The notes beneath the pieces are model-generated. The model was not told the DNA's origin. It was given only the letters and a program-made list of their open reading frames with translations, and ran no database searches. Positions 47,713-56,375 of a stretch of DNA of 64,000 nt are shown here, piece by piece. Made by a program: the position numbers and the translations under genes. The stretch's first letter is position 1. Every line of letters starts with the position of its first letter. Source of the stretch: Alloacidobacterium dinghuense (GTDB lineage: Bacteria > Acidobacteriota > Terriglobia > Terriglobales > Acidobacteriaceae); contig NZ_CP060394.1 in the NCBI RefSeq assembly GCF_014274465.1, forward strand, positions 3,906,001-3,970,000, in the 5' to 3' direction.

Positions 47713-47859
47713 ATGGCAGACGCGAAGAAATGCGCACATCCATCTTGTACCTGCATGACCACGGAAAAATATTGCAGTGCCCATTGTGAAGAACGCAAAG
47801 ACACAGTCGAGATCGCCTGCGAATGTGGCCATCCTGGCTGCAAAGGTGAAATTGCTTAG
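47713..47859 (+). CDS. metallothionein-like Cys-rich small protein
   Basis: 48 residues with 8 Cys and 3 His. The sequence begins MADAKKCAHPSCTCMTTEKY and has the spacing C-x4-C-x-C-x6-C-x3-C, then C-x-C-x4-C in ACECGHPGC near the end. This arrangement, including YCSAHC and CGHPGC, matches bacterial metallothioneins of the SmtA/BmtA type (YCSxxC, CGHxGC), which sequester zinc, cadmium or copper in the cytoplasm. An excellent ribosome site (GAGGAG, 7 nt before ATG) supports expression. It is shorter than cyanobacterial SmtA (about 56). It lies alone between repeat clusters, so no regulator or partner is visible. Confidence 0.88.
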   Translation: MADAKKCAHPSCTCMTTEKYCSAHCEERKDTVEIACECGHPGCKGEIA

Positions 47860-48370
47860 ACACCACTCAATAGACCGTCATCCTGACCCTGAATGCAATC
47901 AAGGGGAAGTACCTGTTTTTCAAGGCAGAAGCACGAAAAAGGGTGCCCCATCCTTTGCGGAGCAAAGGGTGGGAACCCCAGACGCAAACGAGCCTTCATT
48001 CTGCCCCTGAGGCACAAAGGGGAAAAATCCATGCGACAAATACCACCCGCAACAGCATGAAGCATCCACCGCGGGTAGCTAAATCGGGCCTTTTCACAAC
48101 ATTCCTAACCCCCAAAACCTTGTCAAGCCCCAAAAGCTAAAAATTCGTCGCAACCCACTCATTCCAAAGAGCAAAATCCCAGCCAAACTTGGCGTGTTTC
48201 CCGTTCGGATTGGCTAGAATAGAAATAGGAGAGTTTTTCAAACAATAGAAGAGTTTTCAAACGCGTACGGAAAATGCAGCGCACTTCTACATGCTGGAAA
48301 CTGTTGATTCCAGAAACTTTATAGATAAAATATCCGGAATCAATAATTTACCGTGACTCTCCGCCACTCG
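47860..48370. other. intergenic with repeat and AT-rich promoter zone
   Basis: Holds a type-C palindrome at 47941-47974 (CCCATCCTTTGC / GCAAAGGGTGGG) and, further right, an AT-rich stretch (48180-48350) ahead of the TPR gene. No gene found. Confidence 0.5.
48304..48331 (+). promoter_or_regulatory. putative sigma-70-type promoter
   Basis: TTGATT, 16-nt spacer, TAAAAT, located 40 nt before the ATG of the TPR gene. Seen by eye only. Confidence 0.35.
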
Positions 48371-49627
48371 ATGAGCGTTTTCAAGAATTTAGCAAATTTC
48401 GGGCTATGGGGAATGATGCTCGCACTCCCCCTTGCTGCGCCAGCGCAACAACAACCTGACGCCGCCACCCAGCAGCTTCAGCAACTCATCGACGCCGACC
48501 AAACCGCAAAGCAATCCGGCGACCCCGCTCAGGTCATAACCGCCTCGCAGAAGCTCACCGACCTCGCCGCCCAGCAGGAAACAGCCACGAGCCGAGCCCT
48601 AAAACAGTCCAACCTGCCACCCGCAAAAGCCCAGCAACTGAAGCATCGCAATGAGCAGCTTCACCAGGTCCTGAGCAACGGATTCAACGACTGGGGCACC
48701 GCCGAAGCCCGCCAGCAGCAGTATCAGCAGGCACTCGCCCACTTCCAGCAGGCTGAAAAATGGGACCCGGCCACACCCGGCCTGATGCGCAACCTTGGCG
48801 CCGCAGCCTTTCTGCTGCAGAATTACCCGGAGAGTGCCCGCGCCCTCACCACCGTCGTCGCGCAGGATCCGAACGACCAGCGCTCGCGCATGATGCTCGC
48901 CATGTCTCTCTTCAACGTGGAGAAGTTCGCCGAGGCTGCGCAGAACTTCGCTCCGATCGGTGACGCCGCCATGCAGGACACGCGCTCCGCCTATGCCTGG
49001 GCCTTCTCGCTTGCCCGCACGCATCAGGAGCAGCAGGCCAACCAGATCATCGACAACCTGGCCGCGCGCGATCTGCCGCCCGACGTGCACATGCTCGTCT
49101 GCCAGCTCTACAACACCACGGAAAATTACGAGCACGCCGTCCCTTGTTTCAAAAAGCTGGCGGAAGAAAACCCAACCATGCCCCACGCTCACTTCGAAGC
49201 CGGAGCCACGCTCGTGCACCTCGACCGTCCCACCGACGCCATCCCTGAGCTGCGCACGGAACTCAAGCTCAGCCCACAGGACGTGGAGACGCAGTACTAC
49301 CTCGCCTTCGCCCTGCTGGAAACCTCGCAGAAAGACGAAGCCTTGTCCCTTCTGCGAACCGTCATCGCCGAGCAGCCCGACCACTCCCAAGCCCAATATC
49401 AGCTGGGAAAGGTGCTGCTCGAAGATGGCAAGATCGACGAAGCTATCCCACACCTCGAAATCGCAGCAAAGGTAGATCCCGACTCCGATTACATCCACTA
49501 TCAACTGCAGGTCGCCTACCGTCGCGACGGGCGCACTGAAGACGCAAACCGCGAGCTGGCGCTCTACAAGCAGATCAAAGCCACCCACCGCAACACCGGA
49601 TCTGCCCACGACGCTTCGGCCCCATAG
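48371..49627 (+). CDS. secreted TPR-repeat protein
   Basis: 418 residues. Signal peptide (FGLWGMMLALPLAAPAQ), then a Gln/Ala-rich helical segment (20-110). Tandem tetratricopeptide repeats follow from about 110 to the end: QQYQQALAHFQQAEKWDPAT, NYPESARALTTVVAQDPND, PTDAIPELRTELKLSPQDV and KIDEAIPHLEIAAKVDPDS are clear units. Likely a periplasmic scaffold; partner unknown. The frame also starts at a GTG (48353), but the ATG at 48371 gives the better signal peptide. A promoter-like sequence lies 40 nt upstream. Confidence 0.85.
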   Translation: MSVFKNLANFGLWGMMLALPLAAPAQQQPDAATQQLQQLIDADQTAKQSGDPAQVITASQKLTDLAAQQETATSRALKQSNLPPAKAQQLKHRNEQLHQVLSNGFNDWGTAEARQQQYQQALAHFQQAEKWDPATPGLMRNLGAAAFLLQNYPESARALTTVVAQDPNDQRSRMMLAMSLFNVEKFAEAAQNFAPIGDAAMQDTRSAYAWAFSLARTHQEQQANQIIDNLAARDLPPDVHMLVCQLYNTTENYEHAVPCFKKLAEENPTMPHAHFEAGATLVHLDRPTDAIPELRTELKLSPQDVETQYYLAFALLETSQKDEALSLLRTVIAEQPDHSQAQYQLGKVLLEDGKIDEAIPHLEIAAKVDPDSDYIHYQLQVAYRRDGRTEDANRELALYKQIKATHRNTGSAHDASAP

Positions 49628-49708
49628 CCAGCTGGCAAGCGCCAACCGCTGCATCCGAACCGCACCCTCGCGAATCTCTAATAAGCCTGCAAAAGTCTGG
49701 AGAACCGC

Positions 49709-50338
49709 ATGGGTCGACGCTTCGCCGAAATCGCCTTCACTCCGCTCGTCAAAGAGCAGCAGGAGAAGCATGGCAGCCGCCGCTCCTATGAGCGCGTCGA
49801 GCAGTCCTTCATCGCCGGCAGTCATCTCGGTCCCGACGAGCAGACGATAATCCGCACCCGCGACAGCTTCTACATGGCCTCAGTCAGCGAAACCGGCTGG
49901 CCGTACATCCAGCATCGCGGCGGCCCAAAAGGCTTTCTCCATGTGCTCGACGAACAGACCATCGGCTTCGCCGACCTGCGCGGCAACAAGCAGTACATCA
50001 GCGTCGGCAACCTCCAGCATGACGACCGTGTCACGCTCTTCCTCATGGACTACCCGTCGCAAAGCCGGCTCAAGATCCTCGGCCACGCCGAATTCCACGA
50101 AGATGACGCAACTGCAAAGGAATTGCTCGAGACCCTGCGCATGCCTGCAGAAACGACGCCCGCTGAACGCGCCGTCCTCATCCACGTCGAAACCTTCGAC
50201 TGGAACTGCCCGCAGCACATCACCCCGCGCTACACGCTCGAAGAACTCGCCGAGAGCCTCGACCCGCTCCGCCGCCGCATCGACGAACTCCAGAAAGAGA
50301 ACGCACGCCTGCGCGCCGTCCTCCAGCCGTCATCCTGA
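49709..50338 (+). CDS. pyridoxamine-5'-phosphate-oxidase-related FMN-binding protein
   Basis: 209 residues, cytoplasmic. The split-barrel flavin fold spans about 30-165: SFYMASVSETGWPYIQHRGG (strands that contact FMN), FADLRGNKQYISVGNL and RVTLFLMDYPSQSRLKILG. This is the general stress / PNPOx-like group rather than true PdxH. A C-terminal coiled-coil-like tail (LDPLRRRIDELQKENARLRA) may aid dimerisation. Substrate unknown; members reduce or oxidise small molecules or bind heme or F420. ATG at 49709; no operon partner. Confidence 0.87.
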   Translation: MGRRFAEIAFTPLVKEQQEKHGSRRSYERVEQSFIAGSHLGPDEQTIIRTRDSFYMASVSETGWPYIQHRGGPKGFLHVLDEQTIGFADLRGNKQYISVGNLQHDDRVTLFLMDYPSQSRLKILGHAEFHEDDATAKELLETLRMPAETTPAERAVLIHVETFDWNCPQHITPRYTLEELAESLDPLRRRIDELQKENARLRAVLQPSS

Positions 50339-50340
50339 AG

Positions 50341-50644
50341 CTAGGGAATCATTCCGCAATCGAACATCTTGTTGGCGATGGGCGCGGCGATCTTGTTGAT
50401 GAAGATCGTCCGCATCTGCGGATCGCTTTTCAGGAACGCGATCGCCTTCTGCTCTTCGGGAGTTGGCTGCGTCTTCGCCGCCTTTTCCGCTTTCAACTGC
50501 GCTCTGGTACTTCTGAATAACCTTGGCTGCCACCTTGTCCAGAATCGGGTGCTGATCCTGCTGCGCATAAGTTCCACTGGTGAGAGTCAATGCGAAAGGC
50601 AAAACCAGCAAAATCGAAATACTGCTGATACGACAGGGCTTCAC
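50341..50644 (-). pseudogene. small exported protein with a frameshift
   Basis: The 5' part starts at a GTG (50644, GAGGAG 8 nt upstream) and encodes a signal peptide (SISILLVLPFALTLTSGTYA) followed by QQDQHPILDKVAAKVIQKYQ. Near 50515 the sensible reading shifts frame and continues AQLKAEKAAKTQPTPEEQ and so on, ending NKMFDCGMIP at 50341. Joined, the product would be about 100 residues with a helical mature part. I do not recognise the family. One lost or gained base explains it; either a recent pseudogene or a sequencing error. Confidence 0.6.
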
Positions 50645-50787
50645 GGTGTAGTCTCCTCGTCATGGAATGTGCGGGGGGCCCAGCGGATGATGAACTACAA
50701 CGCGCAGTCCATCGGAACGTTGTGGCATCCACATTAGGCGGGGCAGTCCGGCTTGGCAAGTTCAGATTGAATAAAATACTTCCATCC

Positions 50788-51540
50788 ATGATTTCTTCCC
50801 CGACCCGCCTTCTGACGTTCCTTTGCCTCGTAATCGCTCCCGCGCTATTTGCACAGAAGACGCTGCCACAGCCGCTCTCCTATGACTGCCACCGCACAGC
50901 CACTCCGATCGTGATCGACGGAAAGCTCGACGATCCCGCGTGGAACCAGGCACCGTGGACCTCCGACTTCGTCGACATCGAAGGGTCATCCAAACCAACC
51001 CCGCGCTTCCGCACGCGGGCCAAGATGCTCTACGACGACAAGTACCTCTACATCGCCGCCGAACTCGAAGAGCCCAACGTCACCGCCACGCTCACCCAGC
51101 ACGACTCCGTCATCTTCAAGGACAACGATTTCGAAGTCTTCATCAAGCCGCTTCCCGATACCGCGAGCTACTACGAATTCGAAATCAATGCCCTCAACAC
51201 CGGCTGGGATCTCTTCCTGAGCAAGCCCTACAACCAGGGCGGCAAAGCCGACAACAGCTGGGACATCATCGGACTCAAAACCGCTATCGCCGTTCAGGGA
51301 ACACTCAACCATCCCAGCGACAAAGATCACGGATGGACAGTCGAAATTGCTTATCCGCTCACCGCCTTCAACTCGAGACAGGCCGTGCCGCCACCGCAGC
51401 CCGGAACAACCTGGCGCATCAACTTCAGCCGCGTCGAGTGGAAGCCCGGCAACCCAGTAGAAGACAACTGGGTCTGGTCACCACAGGGCGTCATCAACAT
51501 GCATGTCCCCGAGCGCTGGGGGTACCTGCAATTTCGCTGA
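50788..51540 (+). CDS. secreted CBM9-like carbohydrate-binding protein
   Basis: 250 residues. Signal peptide (LLTFLCLVIAPALFAQ), then one CBM9-type beta-sandwich: IVIDGKLDDPAWNQAPW, RAKMLYDDKYLYIAAELEEP, DNDFEVFIKP, YYEFEINALNTGWDLFL and WTVEIAYPLTAF. These strand motifs match the family seen at the ends of xylanases and in stand-alone acidobacterial proteins. No catalytic domain is present. ATG at 50788 chosen for the signal peptide. Its final codons fall inside direct repeat 1 (51527-51957). Confidence 0.87.
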   Translation: MISSPTRLLTFLCLVIAPALFAQKTLPQPLSYDCHRTATPIVIDGKLDDPAWNQAPWTSDFVDIEGSSKPTPRFRTRAKMLYDDKYLYIAAELEEPNVTATLTQHDSVIFKDNDFEVFIKPLPDTASYYEFEINALNTGWDLFLSKPYNQGGKADNSWDIIGLKTAIAVQGTLNHPSDKDHGWTVEIAYPLTAFNSRQAVPPPQPGTTWRINFSRVEWKPGNPVEDNWVWSPQGVINMHVPERWGYLQFR

Positions 51541-51957
51541 TAAGTTGCCCTGAATAATGTGCAACTGACACAGTTACATATTTTCCACAATAAGTCGCGT
51601 ATTTCCACACCGGAAAATTTGTTTTACCCCCTTGTAATACGCCGCCGCGAGCGTATGCTTCAAATCAACGGAAGAGAGATCTTCCAGCGAAGAGAGCAGA
51701 CAAGGAGACATCAGGAGAACCGGCAACGGATCTCGCGAGGCGGACGGGCAACCGAAAGCCTTGGATGGAACTAAGAAAGCTCTTACAACGACCGGAAGCG
51801 ACGGAAGAGTTCAGGAAGCGCGGGCCGCAAGGTTCGCAGGTCCGGAGCAAAACCGAAGCGACTAGCAGTTGTGATCCGGTTCCGAACCGGATCTTCGAAA
51901 ATCGGAAAAGAAGGGGCGAGATCTCGCAAGGGAAATCGCCCCTTCGCTTTTCTGCCG
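51527..51957 (+). repeat. direct repeat, copy 1 (about 430 bp)
   Basis: Copy 1 of an element whose second copy is at 56376-56807. From 51551 to the end the two align at an exact offset of 4,850 with no gaps and about 95% identity by my count. The left 25 bp differ by one base of spacing. The copy begins within the last codons of the CBM9 gene and ends just after an intrinsic terminator. No transposase, target duplication or terminal inverted repeat is visible. Confidence 0.92.
51632..51953 (+). ncRNA. candidate structured small RNA, copy 1
   Basis: Promoter-like TTGTAA - 16 nt - TATGCT (51632-51659), then a 5' hairpin GGAAGA-gaga-TCTTCC (51670-51685), a stem CGGGCC/GGTCCG (51821-51844), a perfect hairpin GATCCGGTT-ccg-AACCGGATC (51873-51893) and an intrinsic terminator AAGGGGCGA/TCGCCCCTT plus cgctttt (51911-51953). 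All these stems are unchanged in copy 2, while substitutions fall between them or in loops. Predicted length is about 290 nt. I recognise no known RNA family. An open frame from 51765 crosses it but has no ribosome site. Confidence 0.5.
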
Positions 51958-52016
51958 TAAAAAATCCGAACGAAATAAAAGCTGAACTGATCAGCGCTAA
52001 CGATCCGCGAACGATT

Positions 52017-53711
52017 TCAGATCTCGTGCTTCTTGAACCGGTCAATCAAGCGATCGCAGGCGCGCACCGTAATCGCCATCATCGTCAGCGTAGGATTCTG
52101 GCATCCGGACGAGACAAAACACGCACCGTCCATAGCAAAGACATTCTTCACATCGTGCAATTGACAATAAGAATCCGTGACCGAGGTTTTCGGATCGTTC
52201 CCCATCCGCGCCGTTCCCAGTTCGTGAATCGCCATCCCCGGCTCGGCGACCGTTGACCCAATCTTGATGTTCGTGGCTCCTGCAGCGTCAAGCATTTCCG
52301 CAGCAGTCGCGGCCGCATCTTCCATCAGGGCCTGTTCGTTCGCTCCGTGGGTCATCGAGATGTGGAGCGCGGGAATGCCCCACGTATCCTTCAGGTTCGG
52401 GTCGATCGAGACAAAATTGTCATCGCGCGCCAGCGACTCACCAAACCCTCCGACCGAGATCATGTACTTGCCCGCCTTCACCGCCTGCTTGTAACTGGCT
52501 CCGAATCCTTCCGCTTCGAAATGGAAATCGGCTTCTGCCGAACCCTGATATCCATAGCCGCGAATGAAGTTCGGCTGCCGCGTCGCCTTCGATGTATTGC
52601 GATAGCGGATGATGTAAATTCCGTTGGCACGATGCGGCGCACTGTACGCATCGGGAGCATCCTTGAACTGCGGCAGTTCTCCGGAAGCCCCGGCGCCGGT
52701 CGCATGGTCCATCAGCCCACGGCCTAGCAGCCCGCTCGAATTGCCCAAGCCCACCGTGTGACTGCCGCTCGTCGAGTTCAGCAGAATGCGCGTCGATTCC
52801 ATCGCCTGCGCACATAGGATCACCGTCTTCCCCCGGATGGTCTTCGTCTGCCGCGTCGTACCGTCGACAAACGTTACACCATTCGCTAGGTTCGTTGCCG
52901 GATCCATCTCGACACTCGCCGCAATCGCATTCGTCAGCAGGGTGCATTTCCCGGTCTTAAGCGCGTCCTTCACCGTGGTGAAGGGGCTGCTGAAATACGA
53001 AAAAGAGATGCAGCCACGCTCGCAGGTGCCGCAGTAATGGCACGCGGACCGCCCATTGTGCGCCTGCGTAAGAATCGCCGTGCGCCCGATAGTCACCGTC
53101 CTGCCAAAATTCTTGGCAACAGCATCGCGGAAGTGGATTTCTCCGCAGGTCATCTTCATCGGGGGTAGAAAATGCCCATCCGGCAGCGCGTCATTTCCCT
53201 CCGCCGCGCCGCTGATGCCGACATAGTCTTCAACAATGTCGTAAAAGGGAGCCATATCTTTGTATGCGATGGGCCAGTCACTCCCATAGCCGTCGAGGCT
53301 CGCCGCCTTGAAGTCAAGATCGCTCAACCGATAGCTCTGGCGTCCCCAGCTGAGCGTCCTTCCTCCCACAATGCGCATACGCTGCCAGGTAAAAGGCTTG
53401 CCCGCAGGAGTGCTGTAAGGATTCTCGAGGTCGTCGACAAACCAGTCGTAGTTGTATTCCGTGCACGCGTAGCACTGCGTCTGGATAGGGCGCGTCTTGC
53501 GCCATTCCCCCGCTCCGCCCATATCTCTGTATTTCAGCTCGAATACTGGCTTGTGCTCGGTGAACTCCCTCGGCGAGATATTGCGCCCCGCTTCCAGCAA
53601 AGCAACTTCGAGACCGGCTTCGGCCAGTCGCTTCGCCGCCCATCCCCCGGTTGCGCCCGAGCCCACTACGATTGCGTCATACGTGCGAGTCAGCGGATCC
53701 TGAAAAAACAT
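52017..53711 (-). CDS. GMC-family FAD oxidoreductase (gluconate/sorbitol dehydrogenase-type large subunit)
   Basis: 564 residues. FAD-binding Rossmann motif near the N-terminus (AIVVGSGATGGWAAKRL, AGLEVALLEAG), GGRTLSWGRQSYR, and a cysteine-rich CHYCGTCERGC segment, which could hold a metal or disulfides. The C-terminal GMC_oxred_C region contains HELGTARMGNDP and CQNPTLTMMAITVRACDRL, with the active-site His/Asn area. It oxidises a sugar or sugar acid and passes electrons to cytochrome c. ATG at 53711 directly precedes the FAD motif; the open frame to 53948 overlaps the upstream subunit gene. Operon order: cytochrome c, subunit 3, this gene. Confidence 0.9.
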   Translation of the reverse strand: MFFQDPLTRTYDAIVVGSGATGGWAAKRLAEAGLEVALLEAGRNISPREFTEHKPVFELKYRDMGGAGEWRKTRPIQTQCYACTEYNYDWFVDDLENPYSTPAGKPFTWQRMRIVGGRTLSWGRQSYRLSDLDFKAASLDGYGSDWPIAYKDMAPFYDIVEDYVGISGAAEGNDALPDGHFLPPMKMTCGEIHFRDAVAKNFGRTVTIGRTAILTQAHNGRSACHYCGTCERGCISFSYFSSPFTTVKDALKTGKCTLLTNAIAASVEMDPATNLANGVTFVDGTTRQTKTIRGKTVILCAQAMESTRILLNSTSGSHTVGLGNSSGLLGRGLMDHATGAGASGELPQFKDAPDAYSAPHRANGIYIIRYRNTSKATRQPNFIRGYGYQGSAEADFHFEAEGFGASYKQAVKAGKYMISVGGFGESLARDDNFVSIDPNLKDTWGIPALHISMTHGANEQALMEDAAATAAEMLDAAGATNIKIGSTVAEPGMAIHELGTARMGNDPKTSVTDSYCQLHDVKNVFAMDGACFVSSGCQNPTLTMMAITVRACDRLIDRFKKHEI

Positions 53712-53746
53712 CTCTCTGCACAATCTCCCGATTAACTGGCTCCCGA

Positions 53747-54340
53747 TTAACTGGCCTTGTGTTCGCCCGGCTGATGCTCGCAACCGGAAAATGTGCCCCG
53801 TGCCGCCCAGCCGTCCCAGCCCTGTTCCTTCAGGCCGATCGGAGAGCTGTAGTACGCGCTGGCAATCCAACCCTTGAGCCGGGTGAAATGCAGATAGCCG
53901 GGGAACACAACCCCCGCCTGTCCCCAGGCTGACTGTGTATGAGGCCACGCAACCAGGTTCAGAAAATCTGTCCTCTCACCATCCGTCAGCTTTGCGAAAG
54001 TCGTCTTATAGCGCTCCTGCGCACCCGTATCGAACCACTCCAGCGACTCGACAAACTCGCGCTGATTTTTTTCGATCTCGACCGACAGCACCAGATCGAG
54101 AAACCGGTTCACCAGCGCCGCCTTCGCTCCCGGAGTGTCGGTCGCTGGGATAATCGCCTCGCTCAGCACAATCAAGGTTTCGTTCTGCTGCTGGTTCAGA
54201 AAGACAGGCGTCCAGTCAGCGCGCTGGAGTTCGAGAAAAGCATCCTCTCCCGCAGGAAAAATCCGCGCTCCGGCTGGTCGCGTCACCGCCGCCGCGCCCA
54301 TGGTCAACAACGAATTACGAAGCAGTTCGCGACGATTCAT
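53747..54340 (-). CDS. gluconate 2-dehydrogenase subunit 3-like protein
   Basis: 197 residues. Twin-arginine signal (MNRRELLRNSLLTMGAAAVT), then the helical subunit-3 domain with LSEAIIPATDTPGAKAA, FVESLEWFD and a tail TRLKGWIASAYYSSPIGLKE. Subunit 3 carries the Tat signal that exports the FAD-loaded large subunit as a complex, which fits the large subunit at 52017-53711 having none. ATG at 54340 lies 43 bp after the cytochrome c gene; 35 bp separate it from the GMC gene. Confidence 0.9.
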   Translation of the reverse strand: MNRRELLRNSLLTMGAAAVTRPAGARIFPAGEDAFLELQRADWTPVFLNQQQNETLIVLSEAIIPATDTPGAKAALVNRFLDLVLSVEIEKNQREFVESLEWFDTGAQERYKTTFAKLTDGERTDFLNLVAWPHTQSAWGQAGVVFPGYLHFTRLKGWIASAYYSSPIGLKEQGWDGWAARGTFSGCEHQPGEHKAS

Positions 54341-54382
54341 GGCTTGGCAGATATAGTACGCGCCCCATTGGAAGCCTGCACG

Positions 54383-54814
54383 CTACGGCTTAACGATGTG
54401 AATTGCTTCCAGCGATTGCGGATCGCTCGGCAGTTCCTTGCTGCCCGTTGGAAATTTACTCGCGCTCAGAATGTAAGCGAGCACCTGCGCCACCTCTTTC
54501 GGCGGCACTGTCCCCGGATCCATCGCCGGCATCATGACAATGGTCTTCATAAACAAATCGGCCACCGTCTGGTCGGTCCACCTGTTCAAAAACTCGCTCC
54601 CGGCCAGCGGAGAATTCTCCCCCTGGCCCTCAAGCGCGTCCCCGTGGCACATACCGCACTGGCTCTGGTAGATCGCCTTTCCCTGCTGCGCCTGTTCCGC
54701 TGTATACACGCCATCGCGCGTCGTCAGAACAGAGTGCGGAGCCGTCTGCGCAGAAAGCACCGGCAGAAAAACCCCCATCACCAGCACGCTCACCCACACA
54801 GCATCAAATCGCAT
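54383..54814 (-). CDS. c-type cytochrome, electron acceptor of the GMC dehydrogenase
   Basis: 143 residues. Signal peptide (VWVSVLVMGVFLPVLSAQ), a single heme site CGMCH (Cys53, Cys56, His57), and a methionine-rich stretch TIVMMPAMDPGTVP supplying the sixth ligand, then VAQVLAYILSASKFP, as in class I cytochromes. First gene of the operon; it would take electrons from the GMC/subunit-3 complex in the periplasm. ATG at 54814 chosen for the signal peptide over an open frame to 54880. Confidence 0.9.
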   Translation of the reverse strand: MRFDAVWVSVLVMGVFLPVLSAQTAPHSVLTTRDGVYTAEQAQQGKAIYQSQCGMCHGDALEGQGENSPLAGSEFLNRWTDQTVADLFMKTIVMMPAMDPGTVPPKEVAQVLAYILSASKFPTGSKELPSDPQSLEAIHIVKP

Positions 54815-55082
54815 TTGCCGCACCGCAGACTCCTCCGATGAAGCCAAGACGCGATTATACCCGCCCCGTACAAAAGACACCCGACCCGGCGACCATCGCT
54901 AGTGGGTCAGTTTAAGTCTCTGACAGATTGTAGTTACCGATAATGCCGTTTTTCAGGCACTTCGTTCTGCATGCTGGCTGCCCCAGCGATGGGTTACTTC
55001 CGTATAGCCGACAAACCGGGAATAAACTCGTAATCATGCGACCACGGCCTTGGATGTGGAGCCTCATACTATCCTTGAGGTT

Positions 55083-56240
55083 GTGAAATCCTTCGGCTCA
55101 GTTCTCGTTGTTGTCCTTACCTGTTTTCTTGCACACGCCATCGCCAACGGTCAAACCCCCTCTGTTAGAACCTGCTCGGCTTTCGCAGCGGATGGAACGT
55201 TAGCCACCGGAACCATCGAGAAGGGTTTATTGGAGACGCGCCTCGCAGCACGCGGCGCCCCGGCAAAGGTAATCCGCACGACGATCGCGAATCCGTGGAG
55301 ATGCGAACAAGGCTTCAGCGGTAACGGGGAGTGGCTGATCACTCTCTTGCCAGCCGAGAAGCTCACAATTCAGATTCTCAACGTGAAGAAGCAGGAGCTT
55401 CATGGGCAGTTTTCGTCAGAGTGGCACACTTTTCACAACATCGCGTTGGAGGCTGGATACCAGTCTAGGTTTCTAGGAGGATTTGCCCCTGATGATTCGA
55501 TCATACTTTGGCGATATGTACCGCAGGAGGGTCGCAGTCCAAACGACGCTTCCATCGTTCACTTGCACTGTCAGCGATGGAGCATAGAAGGAGAATTGAT
55601 CTCAGATCAGGACCTGGGCGTGTTGGGAGTTGCTGTGGGTGGCCGCGAACCGATATTCGGGGCAGGATTTAAACAGTTTTGGGTACCCGATGATTGCGGA
55701 TACGAGTGCTACCGGCGCTATCGCCTCGATGGAGACCATGCTGTGACCGACGGCACATTGACATTCCCGAAGAACGACGCCGCCGTACCGACCTACCTTG
55801 TAGCGTCGAATCGGTTTTTTACGGTGTCGGGCGAAGGAACGAAGCAGAAAGCCGTCCTGTTGGACGACTCTGGAAAGAGCGATTCAGAGGCCGATTTGCC
55901 ATTCTTCCCGAACCTTCTCAAGCCAGTAGTCCCTGATTGGTTTTACGTTCACCAGATCGTCCACTCTGCTGATGATCGATTCATCGCAATTGGACGATCA
56001 CGGGTAGCTTGGGTTCTGGTCGATACGGACCGTGATTGGGGGAGTGAAGTTTTGGTACTCGATGCTCACTCATTGACGGTGGTATCGGCGCTGAAGGTTG
56101 GTCGAGGTGGCATCCACTCTCTCGCCATCGACCACCGGGAACGCTCAATTCGTTTGGCCGGTTACTGGGGAGGTCGCTGGCACGACTTAACAAGGGATGA
56201 GCAGGAGCGTTCCGATTGGCGAGAATCGCACGGATCATAG
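55083..56240 (+). CDS. unrecognised exported protein, propeller-like
   Basis: About 385 residues; I do not recognise the family. The N-terminus (SVLVVVLTCFLAHAIANG) looks like a signal peptide. The rest is rich in short beta-strands with WxV/LxD patterns (ILNVKKQELHGQF, SEVLVLDAHSLTVV, IHSLAIDHRERSIRLAGYWGG), which suggests a beta-propeller, as in WD40-like proteins. CGYECYRRYRLDG holds a Cys pair. Start is uncertain: GTG at 55083 with GAGG close upstream gives the cleanest signal peptide; a TTG at 55050 is also in frame. It lies between the two direct repeats and its 3' end is 135 bp before copy 2. Confidence 0.6.
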   Translation: MKSFGSVLVVVLTCFLAHAIANGQTPSVRTCSAFAADGTLATGTIEKGLLETRLAARGAPAKVIRTTIANPWRCEQGFSGNGEWLITLLPAEKLTIQILNVKKQELHGQFSSEWHTFHNIALEAGYQSRFLGGFAPDDSIILWRYVPQEGRSPNDASIVHLHCQRWSIEGELISDQDLGVLGVAVGGREPIFGAGFKQFWVPDDCGYECYRRYRLDGDHAVTDGTLTFPKNDAAVPTYLVASNRFFTVSGEGTKQKAVLLDDSGKSDSEADLPFFPNLLKPVVPDWFYVHQIVHSADDRFIAIGRSRVAWVLVDTDRDWGSEVLVLDAHSLTVVSALKVGRGGIHSLAIDHRERSIRLAGYWGGRWHDLTRDEQERSDWRESHGS

Positions 56241-56375
56241 CTGATTACGGCCAACGATTCGTCAAGCTGCCGTGTGACCGGCAATACGGAAGTGATCCTG
56301 TGTAGTGCCCGCAAAGTCCGCATTTCGGTAACTCGGCCAAATCAAATTGACCCACCACCCAACTCTCCAACAACT

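Noticed and set aside
51765-52256. Reading frame through repeat copy 1 (and its counterpart at 56615)
   Set aside because: The shared peptide (MELRKLLQRPEATEEF and so on) has no ribosome site, no recognisable domain, and the frames run out of the repeat into unrelated sequence. Stems, not codons, look conserved.
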